Assembly (NCBI GenBank): GCA_021325095.1
Contig: JAJPHV010000106.1
Coordinates: 1 to 64,000 of the forward strand
Length of the DNA stretch: 64,000 nt
Source: Chloroflexota bacterium
GTDB lineage: Bacteria > Chloroflexota > Anaerolineae > Aggregatilineales > UBA2796
Reading direction: 5' to 3'
Each line of letters starts with the position of its first letter. The stretch's first letter is position 1. Positions 1 to 8,926 of the stretch are shown here, one piece after another. The notes beneath the pieces were generated by a model. It made no database searches and was not told the DNA's origin. It saw only the letters and a program-made list of their open reading frames with translations. The position numbers and the translations under genes are program-made.

Positions 1-59
1 CCGTAACCGCCGCTGTTCTCGCCAATCTGTACGTTCTCTTTTGTTTCCCATCCTGCCAT
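1..59 (-). CDS. 5' end of an unidentified gene (partial)
   Basis: An ATG at 59-57 on the minus strand opens a frame of 19 codons to the window edge, beginning MAGWETKENVQIGENS. A GGATGGG stretch five bases upstream could be its ribosome binding site. It lies downstream of, and in the same direction as, the fucosidase operon, so it may be the operon's next gene. The fragment is too short to assign a family. The 265-base gap between it and the fucosidase holds no gene I can support. Confidence 0.35.
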   Translation of the reverse strand, partial: MAGWETKENVQIGENSGGY

Positions 60-324
60 TTTATCCCATCCTGCCGCCCCTTTATTTCTTTTTGTTTGCG
101 TCAGTAGTGCGCCGTGATCAAGCAGTTCGGGTGGGGTGTTTCCACGGGAGACGGGATCGATTGCAACGCGGCGCGGAAGCGGTCCTAGCGTTGGACGAAC
201 TGCCTCGGCAATGATATTAATGCCTTTTTGCATCCCGTCGTAGGCACGGGGCTGAAAGACCAGGCCCGGTTTACGGCCCTGGTGGGACAATGCCAACTTT
301 GCCGCTGAACCCTGTCGAACCATG

Positions 325-1731
325 CTAGAAAGCCTGCTGTGGTTTGGGCGTGATCTTGAGCGTATGTGCTGGAGCCGCGGCCAGCGAAGGAAGCGACAGC
401 ACTAAGCGACTGCTCTCTTGAGTACACGCCAACGGCTCCGAACGCCCTAGCACGCTCACTGTTGTTCCTTCTCTGATCTGAAGTTGTTCGATGGCTATCA
501 GCCCAGCTTCGGGAGTGCCGAGAAGAATGGCGTAGAGCGACTCGTCATTTTGCGTAAAGCGCACGGGGATACCGCCGCTGGCCTGGCCCTGCGCTGTGAC
601 CCAGGGACGTGTGCCAAAGATAGCCTCGCCATTTACGGCAAGCCACGCGCCCAGTCCAAGCAGACGCTCGCGCTGAAGTTCGGGAATCGTGCCGTCGGCC
701 ATCGGGCCAACGTCCAGCAGAAGATTACCATTCTTACTGACAATATCGACCAAAGTTCGCACGAGTTCTTCTACGGATAGATAATCGTCAGGCCCCTCAT
801 TCTGGTTGTAGCCGAACGAGTGACCAATTCCGCGGCAGGCTTCCCACTTCTTCTCCGTAATGCGATCATGCGTGGCGTATTCGGGCGTCGTAAAATCACA
901 GTGCTCAATGGTCGGGGCGTCCGCCATTTCGGCGAAATTCATCTCGCGTTCCTGAGGCTGCTGCCGCCAACGGTCATTGATCACCCCGTCGGGAACGGCG
1001 TTGTAGTAATAGGCGAACAGTTCAGGTACATTCGCGGCGGCAGGATAGCCGATGTCGTTCCAGAGGACCGACGGCGCATAGCAATCGATCAGTTCTCGCC
1101 AGTGGGCATTGGCATATTCGACAAAATCGGGACTCTGGACAATTGTCCCATGAACGTCTTTCTGGGTGCGTACTGGCGTGTCGTTGAACGACCAATCCAG
1201 CCCGCCCGAATAGTACAGGCCCATCCGCATGTTGCGCCGCCGCACGGCATCGGTCAGTTCTCCGACCAGATCACGTCGGGTGGCATAGCTGCCAGCCTTG
1301 TGCGGACTGGTGCGCTTGCTCGGCCACAACAGGAAGCCTTCGTGGTGTTTGGAGGTCAGTACGACGTAACGCGCACCGACCTTCTGAAAGAGTGCGGCCC
1401 AGTCATCCGGGTTCCATTTCTCGACAGCCTGATTAAACATCGGCGCAAAGTCATCGTAGCTGAAATTCGGGCCGTAAGTGGCGATGTGGTGACGGCGTGT
1501 GGCTGTGTCGCCGACACGCAACGTGTTCAAATACCATTCGGCGTAGGGATTATTGGCAAACATCGCCTCCCAGCCTTTATCGGCGACTTGCTTGTCAATA
1601 TCTGCTCCGTGTGGCGCCCAGCCGGGAACGGAGTACAAGCCCCAATGGATGAAGATCCCGAACTTGGCATCGTGAAACCAATCGGGCACTCGATGCCGTG
1701 CTACGGACTCGTAAGTGGGTTCAAAGTTCAC
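325..1731 (-). CDS. alpha-L-fucosidase, GH29
   Basis: This 468-residue protein is a full-length glycoside hydrolase family 29 enzyme, expected to release terminal L-fucose by a retaining mechanism. The FGIFIHWGLYSVP motif near residues 24-36, KHHEGF at 128-133 and VLWNDIGYP at 222-230 are family hallmarks. Asp226 is in the position of the nucleophile. The C-terminal part has the usual GNLLLDVGP and NGEAIFGTRPW segments and then a small beta domain. There is no signal peptide, so it should act in the cytoplasm on imported oligosaccharides. It is the last complete gene of a leftward operon behind a binding protein and two permeases, which suggests that the importer delivers fucosylated sugars. 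Confidence 0.93.
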   Translation of the reverse strand: MNFEPTYESVARHRVPDWFHDAKFGIFIHWGLYSVPGWAPHGADIDKQVADKGWEAMFANNPYAEWYLNTLRVGDTATRRHHIATYGPNFSYDDFAPMFNQAVEKWNPDDWAALFQKVGARYVVLTSKHHEGFLLWPSKRTSPHKAGSYATRRDLVGELTDAVRRRNMRMGLYYSGGLDWSFNDTPVRTQKDVHGTIVQSPDFVEYANAHWRELIDCYAPSVLWNDIGYPAAANVPELFAYYYNAVPDGVINDRWRQQPQEREMNFAEMADAPTIEHCDFTTPEYATHDRITEKKWEACRGIGHSFGYNQNEGPDDYLSVEELVRTLVDIVSKNGNLLLDVGPMADGTIPELQRERLLGLGAWLAVNGEAIFGTRPWVTAQGQASGGIPVRFTQNDESLYAILLGTPEAGLIAIEQLQIREGTTVSVLGRSEPLACTQESSRLVLSLPSLAAAPAHTLKITPKPQQAF

Positions 1732-1752
1732 GGTTGACCACCTTTCAGGCTG

Positions 1753-2667
1753 TCAGGTCTTCAACCCAGTCATGACGATGCCCTTGATGAGATAGCGTTG
1801 TGCAAAGAAGAAGATAATGATGATCGGGATGACCATCAGAACCGAAACGGCCATCATGTAGTGAATATACTGGTTGCCGAATTGGCCCCGGAAACGTTGC
1901 ACCGCGATTGCCAGGGTATACATGTTGGGATCCCGCAGATATATGAGCGGGGCGAAAAAGTTATTCCAGTTGCCAATAAAGGCCAGAACGGCGACGGTTG
2001 CCAACGCTGGGGTCGAGATGGGCAATATGATATGCCAGAGAATGCCGAGTGTTGTGGCTCCATCCAGGCGCGCCGCTTCTTCAAGTTCTTTCGGTATCGT
2101 CATGAAGAACTGGCGCAGCAGGAAGATGAAGAACGGCCAACCAAACCAGGGCGGAACCATCAGCGGTGCGAATGAGTTGCCCCAGCCTATCGCGTTAAAA
2201 AGCACGTACTGCGGGATTAACGTAACCCAGATGGGCAGCATCAGCGTCGCAAGCATCAGGAGAAATAGCACATTCTTGCCACGCGCACGCAAGCGAGCAA
2301 AGCCATAGGCCGCCAGGGTGCATGACACCAGATTGCCAATCACATTGTTCAGAGTGACAAAGAGTGTATTCAAAACATACTGACCAAATGGAGCCAGCGC
2401 CAGGGCTTGCGAATAGTTCTCGAAGTGAAAAGTCCCTGGAATCCATTTAGGTGGAAAATCGAAAACCTCATTCGGCGCCTTGAACGAGGTCGAAAGCATC
2501 CACAAGAAAGGCAGCACGAATATGATCGCAGTGGGGACTGCCAGACCATAAACGAGCACCACGTGGGTAACATTGCGAAATGTTTTTGTTTTGAAGAAGC
2601 TGCCAATTTCTGCTCGACGTGCGACGCGATGTTCAGGCGTGGCTTTCGAATCGACTACGGTACCCAT
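1753..2667 (-). CDS. sugar ABC transporter permease, MalG type
   Basis: This 304-residue inner-membrane protein has about six transmembrane segments. It carries the EAA loop of binding-protein-dependent permeases (EELEEAARLDGATTLGILWHIILPIS), which contacts the ATPase. Its N-terminal cytoplasmic tail of about 35 residues precedes the first helix. It is MalG/CUT1-like and pairs with the MalF-like gene immediately upstream, 13 bases away. GGAG lies nine bases before the ATG. No ATP-binding subunit is encoded in this operon, so a shared MsmK/UgpC-like ATPase elsewhere probably powers it; that is inference from CUT1 systems. Confidence 0.93.
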   Translation of the reverse strand: MGTVVDSKATPEHRVARRAEIGSFFKTKTFRNVTHVVLVYGLAVPTAIIFVLPFLWMLSTSFKAPNEVFDFPPKWIPGTFHFENYSQALALAPFGQYVLNTLFVTLNNVIGNLVSCTLAAYGFARLRARGKNVLFLLMLATLMLPIWVTLIPQYVLFNAIGWGNSFAPLMVPPWFGWPFFIFLLRQFFMTIPKELEEAARLDGATTLGILWHIILPISTPALATVAVLAFIGNWNNFFAPLIYLRDPNMYTLAIAVQRFRGQFGNQYIHYMMAVSVLMVIPIIIIFFFAQRYLIKGIVMTGLKT

Positions 2668-2680
2668 GACCTCTATCTCC

Positions 2681-3619
2681 TTATTCGGCAGCCTCGTAAT
2701 GAACCGTTCGTCTGTTGATTCTGAACATTAACCACGTCAGCAGCATGATGATGACGCATAGAATCCAGGCTTGTGCCGATGCATAGCCCATCCGCAGATT
2801 CACGAAAGCGTTCTGGTAGAGGTCAATCACATAGACGCGCAAGGCGGTGCCAGGGCCTCCCAATGTTCCGGGCGCGCCGGTAGCGCTGCTGAGGATGTAG
2901 ACGTTCTCGAAAATCTGGAATGAGGTGATCATCGAGATGACGATCACGTAAAACAGCGCTGGCGAGAGCATGGGGATGGTAATGTGTACAAATTCGTCCC
3001 TCGGGTTTGCGCCGTCGATGCGCGCCGCCTCGTAGAGATGCGTTGGGATGCCCTGAAGCCCGGCCAATAGGACGAGCATGTTGGGGCCAATACCCCATAG
3101 ACTGACCAGGATGAGACCTGGCATGGCCCACTGGGTGCTGGAAAACCAGGCTGGCCCCTGAATACCCACCAGAGACAACAAGTAATTGACCAGGCCGGCG
3201 CGCGGGTTAAACATCCACGCCCACATGATGGCAACCGCAACACCGCTGGTCACTGAAGGCAGATAATAAATGGTGCGAAAAATGCTGATACCCGGAACCT
3301 TCTGATTCATCAACAGCGCGACGCCGAGGGCCAGCAGGGTGCCCAGCAGCACACTGAAAATTCCATACACAAAAGTGTTTTTCAACACTGTTCCAAACAG
3401 CGGGTCAGTGGTGAAAAGCTGGATATAGTTTTGGAACCCAACCCATTCCCGATTCGTCAGCCCGGTCCAGTTCGTCAGGCTCATCAAAAAGGAGTAGACC
3501 ACCGGGCCACCCGTGAACAGCACAAACCCGATCAGCCATAGGGCAATGCAGAAATAAAAGTCTCTTTCTTCACGCTGCCGCAGGGTCAGTTGGGTCAGGC
3601 GTTTCGGTAAAATAGACAT
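2681..3619 (-). CDS. sugar ABC transporter permease, MalF type
   Basis: This 312-residue membrane protein belongs to the CUT1 permease group. The EAA loop is visible as HLYEAARIDGANPRDEFVHITIP, and about six hydrophobic segments flank it. GAGAGG lies about seven bases before the ATG. It sits between the extracellular binding protein and the MalG-like partner in one transcription unit, and should form the membrane channel with that partner. Substrate specificity cannot be read from the sequence, but the flanking GH29 genes point to fucose-containing glycans. Confidence 0.92.
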   Translation of the reverse strand: MSILPKRLTQLTLRQREERDFYFCIALWLIGFVLFTGGPVVYSFLMSLTNWTGLTNREWVGFQNYIQLFTTDPLFGTVLKNTFVYGIFSVLLGTLLALGVALLMNQKVPGISIFRTIYYLPSVTSGVAVAIMWAWMFNPRAGLVNYLLSLVGIQGPAWFSSTQWAMPGLILVSLWGIGPNMLVLLAGLQGIPTHLYEAARIDGANPRDEFVHITIPMLSPALFYVIVISMITSFQIFENVYILSSATGAPGTLGGPGTALRVYVIDLYQNAFVNLRMGYASAQAWILCVIIMLLTWLMFRINRRTVHYEAAE

Positions 3620-3711
3620 TATTAGCCTCTCAAATCGTTCGGAAACTAAGAACGTGGAGCGCCTTCTGACCGCAGATCAGAAAGCGCCCACGCAACGATT
3701 CGGCCCCGCGA

Positions 3712-5025
3712 TTAACTTTTCTGGGCGAAAATAGGCTTCGTTTGCTCTAGCACGTTGCTGATGAACGTTTCGACGTCGATGTCACCCGTCGCCAGCAGGG
3801 TTTGGTTCTGGTTGACGACATCCATAACCTGTGGCCCGGTTGCGGACTGGTACGGGCGGCCTGTCACCGCATAATTCTTCAGTGCGTCGAGGAAATATTG
3901 GCCGTGCTTCGGTGCCAGTGGTGAGTCAAGGTAGCTCTGGTAAGCTGCCTCGCGCGCCGGGCTGCCGCGTCCCGACGATCCCCACATAAACTGCATCCCC
4001 TCGACAGACAGATACGCACTCAGATAGCGCCAGCCTGCTTCGGGATGCTTGGAATCACGGGTGACGCCGTAGCCGCTGCCGAACGAACCCGTGTGCTGCC
4101 CGGCAGGGCCTTTCGGCCACGGGGCCACATCCCACTCGAATTTCGCCTGGTCGTGCATCTGTGGAGCACCCCAGGTGGCCAGCCCGAACATCGCCACCTG
4201 ACCGCTTAACCAGGCGCCACCGGGGAAGGAATCGGCTTCTGATTGACTGAGGCCGGCATGTTCCTTGTGGATCATATCGTACCAGAAACTGATAGCGGTA
4301 CGCGCTTCCTTCGAGTCGATTGCCAGCCCCGATTCATCGTCAGTAAAGAGCTTCGCACCCCAGGGGAAGAGATGCGCGCCGCCTGCCTCGTTTCCGAAGC
4401 CGACGCTGCCGTAATAGCCGCCGTAGCCCCACTGTTTGCCGGGCACAACGAACTTCAAAGCTGCCTGGTGCAGGTCATCCATCGTCCAGTCAGGGGTTGG
4501 GTAGGGCACTCCAACCTTGTCAAACAAGGTCTTATTGTAGCCCAGGATGACTGGACCGTGATCATAGGGGATGCTGTGAAGTTTGCCCTGGTAGCGATAC
4601 AGGCGGAGTGCCTCTTCCCAGATGCCAGCCACATTGAACGCCTTATCAGCATCCGCATAGGACTGGATGTCGATGAGAATCCCTTCTTTCGACCAGGGGA
4701 ATGCCCGGCTGCCATGCACGTACAGGACATCTGGCAATTGCCCAGCAGCCGCCCAGGTGGGTACGATGGTCTGGTGATCGGCCCAGGTATTGTTGATGTC
4801 CTTAAGCGTGATGTCCGAGTTTTTCGCCATGAACTGCTTGTCCCATTCTTCTTGATGGGGCATAAAGGCAGTTTCCCAGGCGTGGGCAACCGTCAGGGTA
4901 ATTTGATCTGCTGCCAGCGCCACCTTGCGGGCCAACTCAGGGGCAATGCCCAGCACAAAAATACTTCCACCAGCCGCAGCAGCGGCCTTCAAGAAATCGC
5001 GTCTTGATAAAGAATTTGTATTCAA
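3712..5025 (-). CDS. Tat-exported sugar-binding protein of an ABC importer
   Basis: This is a family 1 (MalE/UgpB-like) extracellular solute-binding protein of about 437 residues. The N-terminus has a twin-arginine motif SRRDFLKAA followed by a hydrophobic stretch ending near ELARKVALAADQ, so export through Tat is expected. The TTG at 5025 is preferred because AAAGG lies nine bases upstream and the resulting n-region is of normal length. A GTG at 5055 in the same frame is the alternative. The mature protein has aromatic-rich segments typical of oligosaccharide binders. It is the first gene of the operon and lies behind the promoter and twin operators at 5178-5268. Confidence 0.92.
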   Translation of the reverse strand: MNTNSLSRRDFLKAAAAAGGSIFVLGIAPELARKVALAADQITLTVAHAWETAFMPHQEEWDKQFMAKNSDITLKDINNTWADHQTIVPTWAAAGQLPDVLYVHGSRAFPWSKEGILIDIQSYADADKAFNVAGIWEEALRLYRYQGKLHSIPYDHGPVILGYNKTLFDKVGVPYPTPDWTMDDLHQAALKFVVPGKQWGYGGYYGSVGFGNEAGGAHLFPWGAKLFTDDESGLAIDSKEARTAISFWYDMIHKEHAGLSQSEADSFPGGAWLSGQVAMFGLATWGAPQMHDQAKFEWDVAPWPKGPAGQHTGSFGSGYGVTRDSKHPEAGWRYLSAYLSVEGMQFMWGSSGRGSPAREAAYQSYLDSPLAPKHGQYFLDALKNYAVTGRPYQSATGPQVMDVVNQNQTLLATGDIDVETFISNVLEQTKPIFAQKS

Positions 5026-5177
5026 CTTAGGGTTCCTTTCACTAGCCACGTTCACTTTCCAGCGATTAATTTGCTAGATTCGAGTCACCTCTTTGCGAGC
5101 CTGGCCCACCTCCTCTCGGCTGGCACATCAGGTCCAGCCCGACTACCGCGAATGGCACTTGCATTAGCAGCACCAGT

Positions 5178-5193
5178 ATGGTAAGCTTACCAT
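5178..5193. promoter_or_regulatory. LacI-type operator O2, perfect 16-bp palindrome
   Basis: The sequence ATGGTAAGCTTACCAT is a perfect palindrome. A second copy of its 14-bp core TGGTAAGCTTACCA lies at 5221-5234. The two centres are 42 bp apart, about four helical turns, so both sites face the same side of the DNA. The divergent LacI gene at 5330 is the natural candidate regulator. The site lies in the leader of the binding-protein operon, roughly 40 bp downstream of the predicted start. Confidence 0.8.
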
Positions 5194-5220
5194 GTCACAG
5201 GTATCTTTTATATATGGATG

Positions 5221-5234
5221 TGGTAAGCTTACCA
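5221..5234. promoter_or_regulatory. LacI-type operator O1, 14-bp palindrome
   Basis: TGGTAAGCTTACCA repeats the core of the site at 5178-5193. It lies directly downstream of the -10 box of the leftward promoter, so it should cover the transcription start. Repression by blocking initiation, strengthened by a loop or paired binding with the second site, is inferred. Confidence 0.8.
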
Positions 5235-5238
5235 TACT

Positions 5239-5268
5239 ATCATATGATATCTGAAACATTTTTGTCAA
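5239..5268 (-). promoter_or_regulatory. sigma-70-type promoter of the binding-protein/fucosidase operon
   Basis: On the minus strand a consensus -35 box TTGACA lies at 5268-5263 and a -10 box TATGAT at 5244-5239, with an 18-bp spacer. Transcription should start close to 5232, inside operator O1. The rest of the 304-base gap between the two divergent genes holds only these sites and the two leaders. No equally good rightward promoter for the LacI gene was found. Confidence 0.75.
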
Positions 5269-5329
5269 GCCAAAGGATCGTGTAACCTCTGATTCGTTGA
5301 GTCTATCGAATCGGGGGCAATTTTTATCC

Positions 5330-6349
5330 ATGTCTGCCATTCACGAGGTCGCCAAACGGGCCGGCGTTGCGCCAATCACAGTGTCGCGGGTCGTTAATAA
5401 TAACGGCTATGTGAGCGATGAAACGCGCCGGCGCGTTGAGGCCGCCATTCGAGAGCTTGACTATATCCCTAACGCCCTGGGGCCAAGCCTGCGTTTCAAG
5501 CGGACACAGACACTGGCGCTGGTCTTGTCCGATATTACTAACCCCTTCTGGACTACCGTGGCACGAGGGGTCGAGGACGCGGCCAACCTGCAAGGCTACC
5601 ATGTCATCATTGGCAATACAGATGAGTCCCCTGATAAGCAGGAGGATTACCTGCTTTTTCTGATGAAGAAACAGGTCGATGGGTTTTTGATTGTGCCCGC
5701 GTCGTCAGGTTCACTAAAGATGCTTCAGAAGCACCGGGTACCCTTCGTCGTGCTGGATCGGAATATCCCCGACGAAGAGATCGATTCTGTTCGCGGCGAT
5801 TCTGTAAAAGGTGCCTACGAATTGACAAAACACCTGTTAGGGCTTGGGCACCGCCATTTGGCTATTGTCACAGGTCGGCAAGATCAATCAACAGCTTACG
5901 ACCGGGTGATGGGCGCGCTTCAAGCAATCGAGGTCGCAGGCTTGAGCGAACGGCCACAGGTGTACTGGGGTGAATTCAACCAAGAGTCTGGCTATATTCA
6001 CACAAAACAGTTGCTTCAAGCAGAGCCGCGCCCGACGGCCATTTTTGCAGCCAACAATTTCCTCGCCATCGGCACAATGCGTGCGTTGCGCGAGGCCAGG
6101 ATACGAGTGCCGAAGGATATGTCAGTGGTAGCGTTCGATGACCTCCCGGCAGCGATCACCATTGATCCATTTTTCACTGTCGCTGCCCAGCCCGCCTATG
6201 AGATGGGCAAGCAGGCCACCGAGCTGCTTTTGTCCCGTCTGGCAGGGGAGGGGCCAAAGGGGCATCAGGAGATCGTCCTGCCAGTCGAGATCATCGTGCG
6301 CAAGTCCAGTGGAAAGCCAGCGCGCACACTGAGCCGTAAAGCTTGGTAA
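5330..6349 (+). CDS. LacI-family transcriptional regulator
   Basis: This 339-residue repressor starts with a LacI helix-turn-helix, MSAIHEVAKRAGVAPITVSRVVNN, and continues into a periplasmic-binding-protein-like effector domain. The ATG at 5330 is preferred over an upstream TTG at 5297 because the LacI DNA-binding fold normally begins right there and GGGGG lies about twelve bases before it. It is transcribed away from the importer operon and heads the GH29/aldo-keto reductase unit, so it probably controls both arms through the twin palindromes at 5178 and 5221. The inducer is unknown, and L-fucose or a derived sugar is a guess from context. Confidence 0.93.
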   Translation: MSAIHEVAKRAGVAPITVSRVVNNNGYVSDETRRRVEAAIRELDYIPNALGPSLRFKRTQTLALVLSDITNPFWTTVARGVEDAANLQGYHVIIGNTDESPDKQEDYLLFLMKKQVDGFLIVPASSGSLKMLQKHRVPFVVLDRNIPDEEIDSVRGDSVKGAYELTKHLLGLGHRHLAIVTGRQDQSTAYDRVMGALQAIEVAGLSERPQVYWGEFNQESGYIHTKQLLQAEPRPTAIFAANNFLAIGTMRALREARIRVPKDMSVVAFDDLPAAITIDPFFTVAAQPAYEMGKQATELLLSRLAGEGPKGHQEIVLPVEIIVRKSSGKPARTLSRKAW

Positions 6350-6370
6350 ATCTTAGCTTTGGGAGAACGT

Positions 6371-7840
6371 ATGGAGCCTTCATCAAACATCCCTGTTCGT
6401 TTTGAACCAACCTGGGAATCCTTGAAGCAATATTCTGTACCACAGTGGTTCGTGGATGCCAAACTCGGCATCTTCATCCACTGGGGTGTCTATTCAGTCC
6501 CGGCATTCGCCAACGAATGGTATCCGCGCAATATGTATCAGAAGGGCAGCCCGGAATACGAACACCATCGAAAAAAATGGGGAGACCATACCAAGTTCGG
6601 CTACAAAGACTTCATTCCACTGTTCAAGGCCGAGAATTTTGAGCCGGATGCCTGGCTTGACTTGTTCAAAAAGGCTGGCGCGCGATATGTCGTCCCCGTA
6701 GCGGAACACCACGACGGCTTTCCTATGTATGATACGCGGCTGTCCGACTGGAACGCTGCCAGGATGGGGCCGAAACGGGATGTTGTGGGTGAACTGGTGC
6801 AAGCGGCTCGCAGGCACGGCCTCATTCCGGGCGTGTCGAGTCACCGGGCCGAACACTGGTGGTTTTTCGATGGTGGTCGGAAATTCGATTCGGATGTGCA
6901 AGACCCGCGCAACGATGGGCTTTACGGGCCGGCAGTGACAGCATCACCGACGGCGAGTCACGACTCGACAGCATGGACAAGCAAAGACTGGCGTCCACGA
7001 CCCAATGCTAAATTCCTCGACGACTGGCTGGCCCGGTGCTGCGAGTTGGTGGACAAATATCAGCCGCAGGTCTTCTGGTTTGATTGGTGGATCGAACAGG
7101 CCGTTTTCGAGCCATATTTGCAGAAGTTTGCCGCTTATTACTACAGCCGGGCTGCCGAGTGGAACAAAGGGGTCGTTATCCAGTACAAGCACGAGGCATT
7201 CCCTGAGGGGACGGCGCTTTACGACATCGAGAGGGGCAAGTTGAATAATATCCGCCCACTCTACTGGCAAACGGATACATCGGTGAGCTACAAATCATGG
7301 TGCTATGTCGAAGATGATGAGTTCAAGAGCACAACAACCATCGTTCACGACCTGGTGGACATTGTTAGCAAGAATGGAAATCTGCTGTTGAACGTGGGGC
7401 CAAAGCCGGACGGCACAATCCCCGACGAAGCGGCAAAGCTACTGCTTGGCCTGGGTGAATGGCTCAACGTCAACGGTGAGGCAATCTACGGGGCACGCCA
7501 CTGGATCACCTTTGGCGAAGGCAGCACCGCGGTTGGCGAGGGGCACATGCGTGAGCGCGAAGATAAACCGTTCAGCGCAGAAGATATTCGCTTCACGACG
7601 AAGGATAATACCCTCTACGCAATTTGCCTGGGATGGCCGGGTGAAGCCACGAAGATAAGGTCATTGGGAAGCAGCTCCCCACTGGGAACAGGCAGGATTG
7701 AGCAAATCCGGATGCTCGGTTCGGCAGAACCGCTCACATGGTCGCAGGAGGAAGACGGGCTGCACATCAAGCCTCCATCTCAGCGCCCTTGCGAGCACGC
7801 CTACACCTTTAAAATCATCCTGAAAAGCACCTCACGATGA
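6371..7840 (+). CDS. alpha-L-fucosidase, GH29 (second copy)
   Basis: This 489-residue GH29 enzyme has the KLGIFIHWGVYSVP motif at residues 31-44, AEHHDGF at 111-117 and VFWFDWW at 234-240, with Asp238 as the presumed nucleophile. The C-terminal GNLLLNVGPKPDGTIP and NGEAIYGARHW blocks match the first copy at 325-1731, but the proteins differ widely outside the motifs. They are therefore paralogues of different specificity rather than a recent duplication. GGGAG lies five bases before the ATG at 6371. It has no signal peptide. It lies 21 bases after the LacI gene and before the aldo/keto reductase. Confidence 0.94.
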   Translation: MEPSSNIPVRFEPTWESLKQYSVPQWFVDAKLGIFIHWGVYSVPAFANEWYPRNMYQKGSPEYEHHRKKWGDHTKFGYKDFIPLFKAENFEPDAWLDLFKKAGARYVVPVAEHHDGFPMYDTRLSDWNAARMGPKRDVVGELVQAARRHGLIPGVSSHRAEHWWFFDGGRKFDSDVQDPRNDGLYGPAVTASPTASHDSTAWTSKDWRPRPNAKFLDDWLARCCELVDKYQPQVFWFDWWIEQAVFEPYLQKFAAYYYSRAAEWNKGVVIQYKHEAFPEGTALYDIERGKLNNIRPLYWQTDTSVSYKSWCYVEDDEFKSTTTIVHDLVDIVSKNGNLLLNVGPKPDGTIPDEAAKLLLGLGEWLNVNGEAIYGARHWITFGEGSTAVGEGHMREREDKPFSAEDIRFTTKDNTLYAICLGWPGEATKIRSLGSSSPLGTGRIEQIRMLGSAEPLTWSQEEDGLHIKPPSQRPCEHAYTFKIILKSTSR

Positions 7841-7913
7841 AATCTGGCAAGGGGTGAAAGCAGGGAATTACGATTTACCGGCTTGGCTTGAGCCGCATTT
7901 GGAGAAATCACGA

Positions 7914-8915
7914 ATGGAATACGCGAAATTAGGCCGATCCAACCTGACAGTCAGCAAGATCTGTTTGGGAACGATGCACTTTGGGCACTACACGACGGCG
8001 GACGAAGCCTTCCGCATTATGGACAAAGCCCTGGACATGGGCATCAATTTCTTTGATACGGCCAATGTCTACGGCGGCAAATCCGGTCGTGGTGCTACGG
8101 AAGAGATCATTGGGCGCTGGTTCAAGCAAGACGGCTCGAAGCGGGATCGCGTGGTGCTTGCCACGAAAGTCTATGGGTCAATGGCGAACGACTCGACACC
8201 CAACGATGAGCAAGGTATTTCTGCGTATAAGGTACGTAAGCATGTGGCCGATTCGCTCAGGCGGTTGCAAACGGACCACATTGATCTGTATCAAATTCAT
8301 CACATTGATCGTCGAATCAGCCTTGAAGAATTCTGGACGACGTTTGATCGTTTGATCTATCAAGGCGATGTTTTGTATATGGGAACAAGCAACTTTCCTG
8401 GCTGGGGACTTGCCAAATACCAGATGGCGGCCTGGCAGCGGGGAATGCTTGGCTTCGTCTCCGAACAGCCGCAGTACAACCTGTTAAGCCGCTACCCTGA
8501 ACTGGAAGTTATTCCCGCGGCACGCGAATTCGGCATTGGCCTGATTCCCTATATGCCATTGGCGGGCGGGGTACTGACCGGGAAAAAGCAAGCACCGCAA
8601 GACTCACGCACACAGCAGGTTGAACGCGAGTACGAAATGAAACTTGATGGCAACAAACAGCTTGAGGACTTTTCTGCGCTGTGCCAGGAGATCGGAGAAC
8701 CGGAAACCATCGTCGCCATTGCCTGGGTTCTGGCGAACCCGGCGGTTTCATCGGCCATCGTAGGCGTCCGAACCGTTGGGCAACTGGATGGATTGGATCG
8801 CGCGGCGTCCTTGAAAATTGATCCTTCGCACCTGGCAAAACTGGATACGATATTCAACATCAATCGTGGGCGACCACTGCGATCCAGCGAAGCGCCTCAT
8901 GCCTTTGCGTGGTAG
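7914..8915 (+). CDS. aldo/keto reductase
   Basis: This 333-residue protein is a NAD(P)-dependent aldo/keto reductase with a TIM-barrel fold. The catalytic tetrad is visible: Asp48 in NFFDTANVYGG, Tyr53, Lys85 in LATKVYG and His129 in LYQIHHID. The ATG at 7914 is chosen because GGAG lies nine bases upstream and the family N-terminus (MEYAKLGRSNLTVSKICLG) begins there; a GTG at 7854 would add an unrelated tail. It is downstream of a fucosidase and could oxidise or reduce the released sugar, for example as an L-fucose-type sugar dehydrogenase. The substrate is inferred from context only. Confidence 0.9.
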   Translation: MEYAKLGRSNLTVSKICLGTMHFGHYTTADEAFRIMDKALDMGINFFDTANVYGGKSGRGATEEIIGRWFKQDGSKRDRVVLATKVYGSMANDSTPNDEQGISAYKVRKHVADSLRRLQTDHIDLYQIHHIDRRISLEEFWTTFDRLIYQGDVLYMGTSNFPGWGLAKYQMAAWQRGMLGFVSEQPQYNLLSRYPELEVIPAAREFGIGLIPYMPLAGGVLTGKKQAPQDSRTQQVEREYEMKLDGNKQLEDFSALCQEIGEPETIVAIAWVLANPAVSSAIVGVRTVGQLDGLDRAASLKIDPSHLAKLDTIFNINRGRPLRSSEAPHAFAW

Positions 8916-8926
8916 TGATTTGCTAT

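Noticed and set aside
185..427. Minus-strand 80-codon frame overlapping the end of the first fucosidase
   Set aside because: It overlaps the GH29 C-terminus in another frame and has low-complexity Ser/Arg content.
820..1737. Plus-strand frame of 305 codons opposite the first fucosidase
   Set aside because: It lies wholly within the GH29 gene, whose catalytic motifs are intact on the minus strand.
5238..5249. Palindrome TATCATATGATA next to operator O1
   Set aside because: It is AT-rich and contains the -10 box, so the symmetry is probably incidental.
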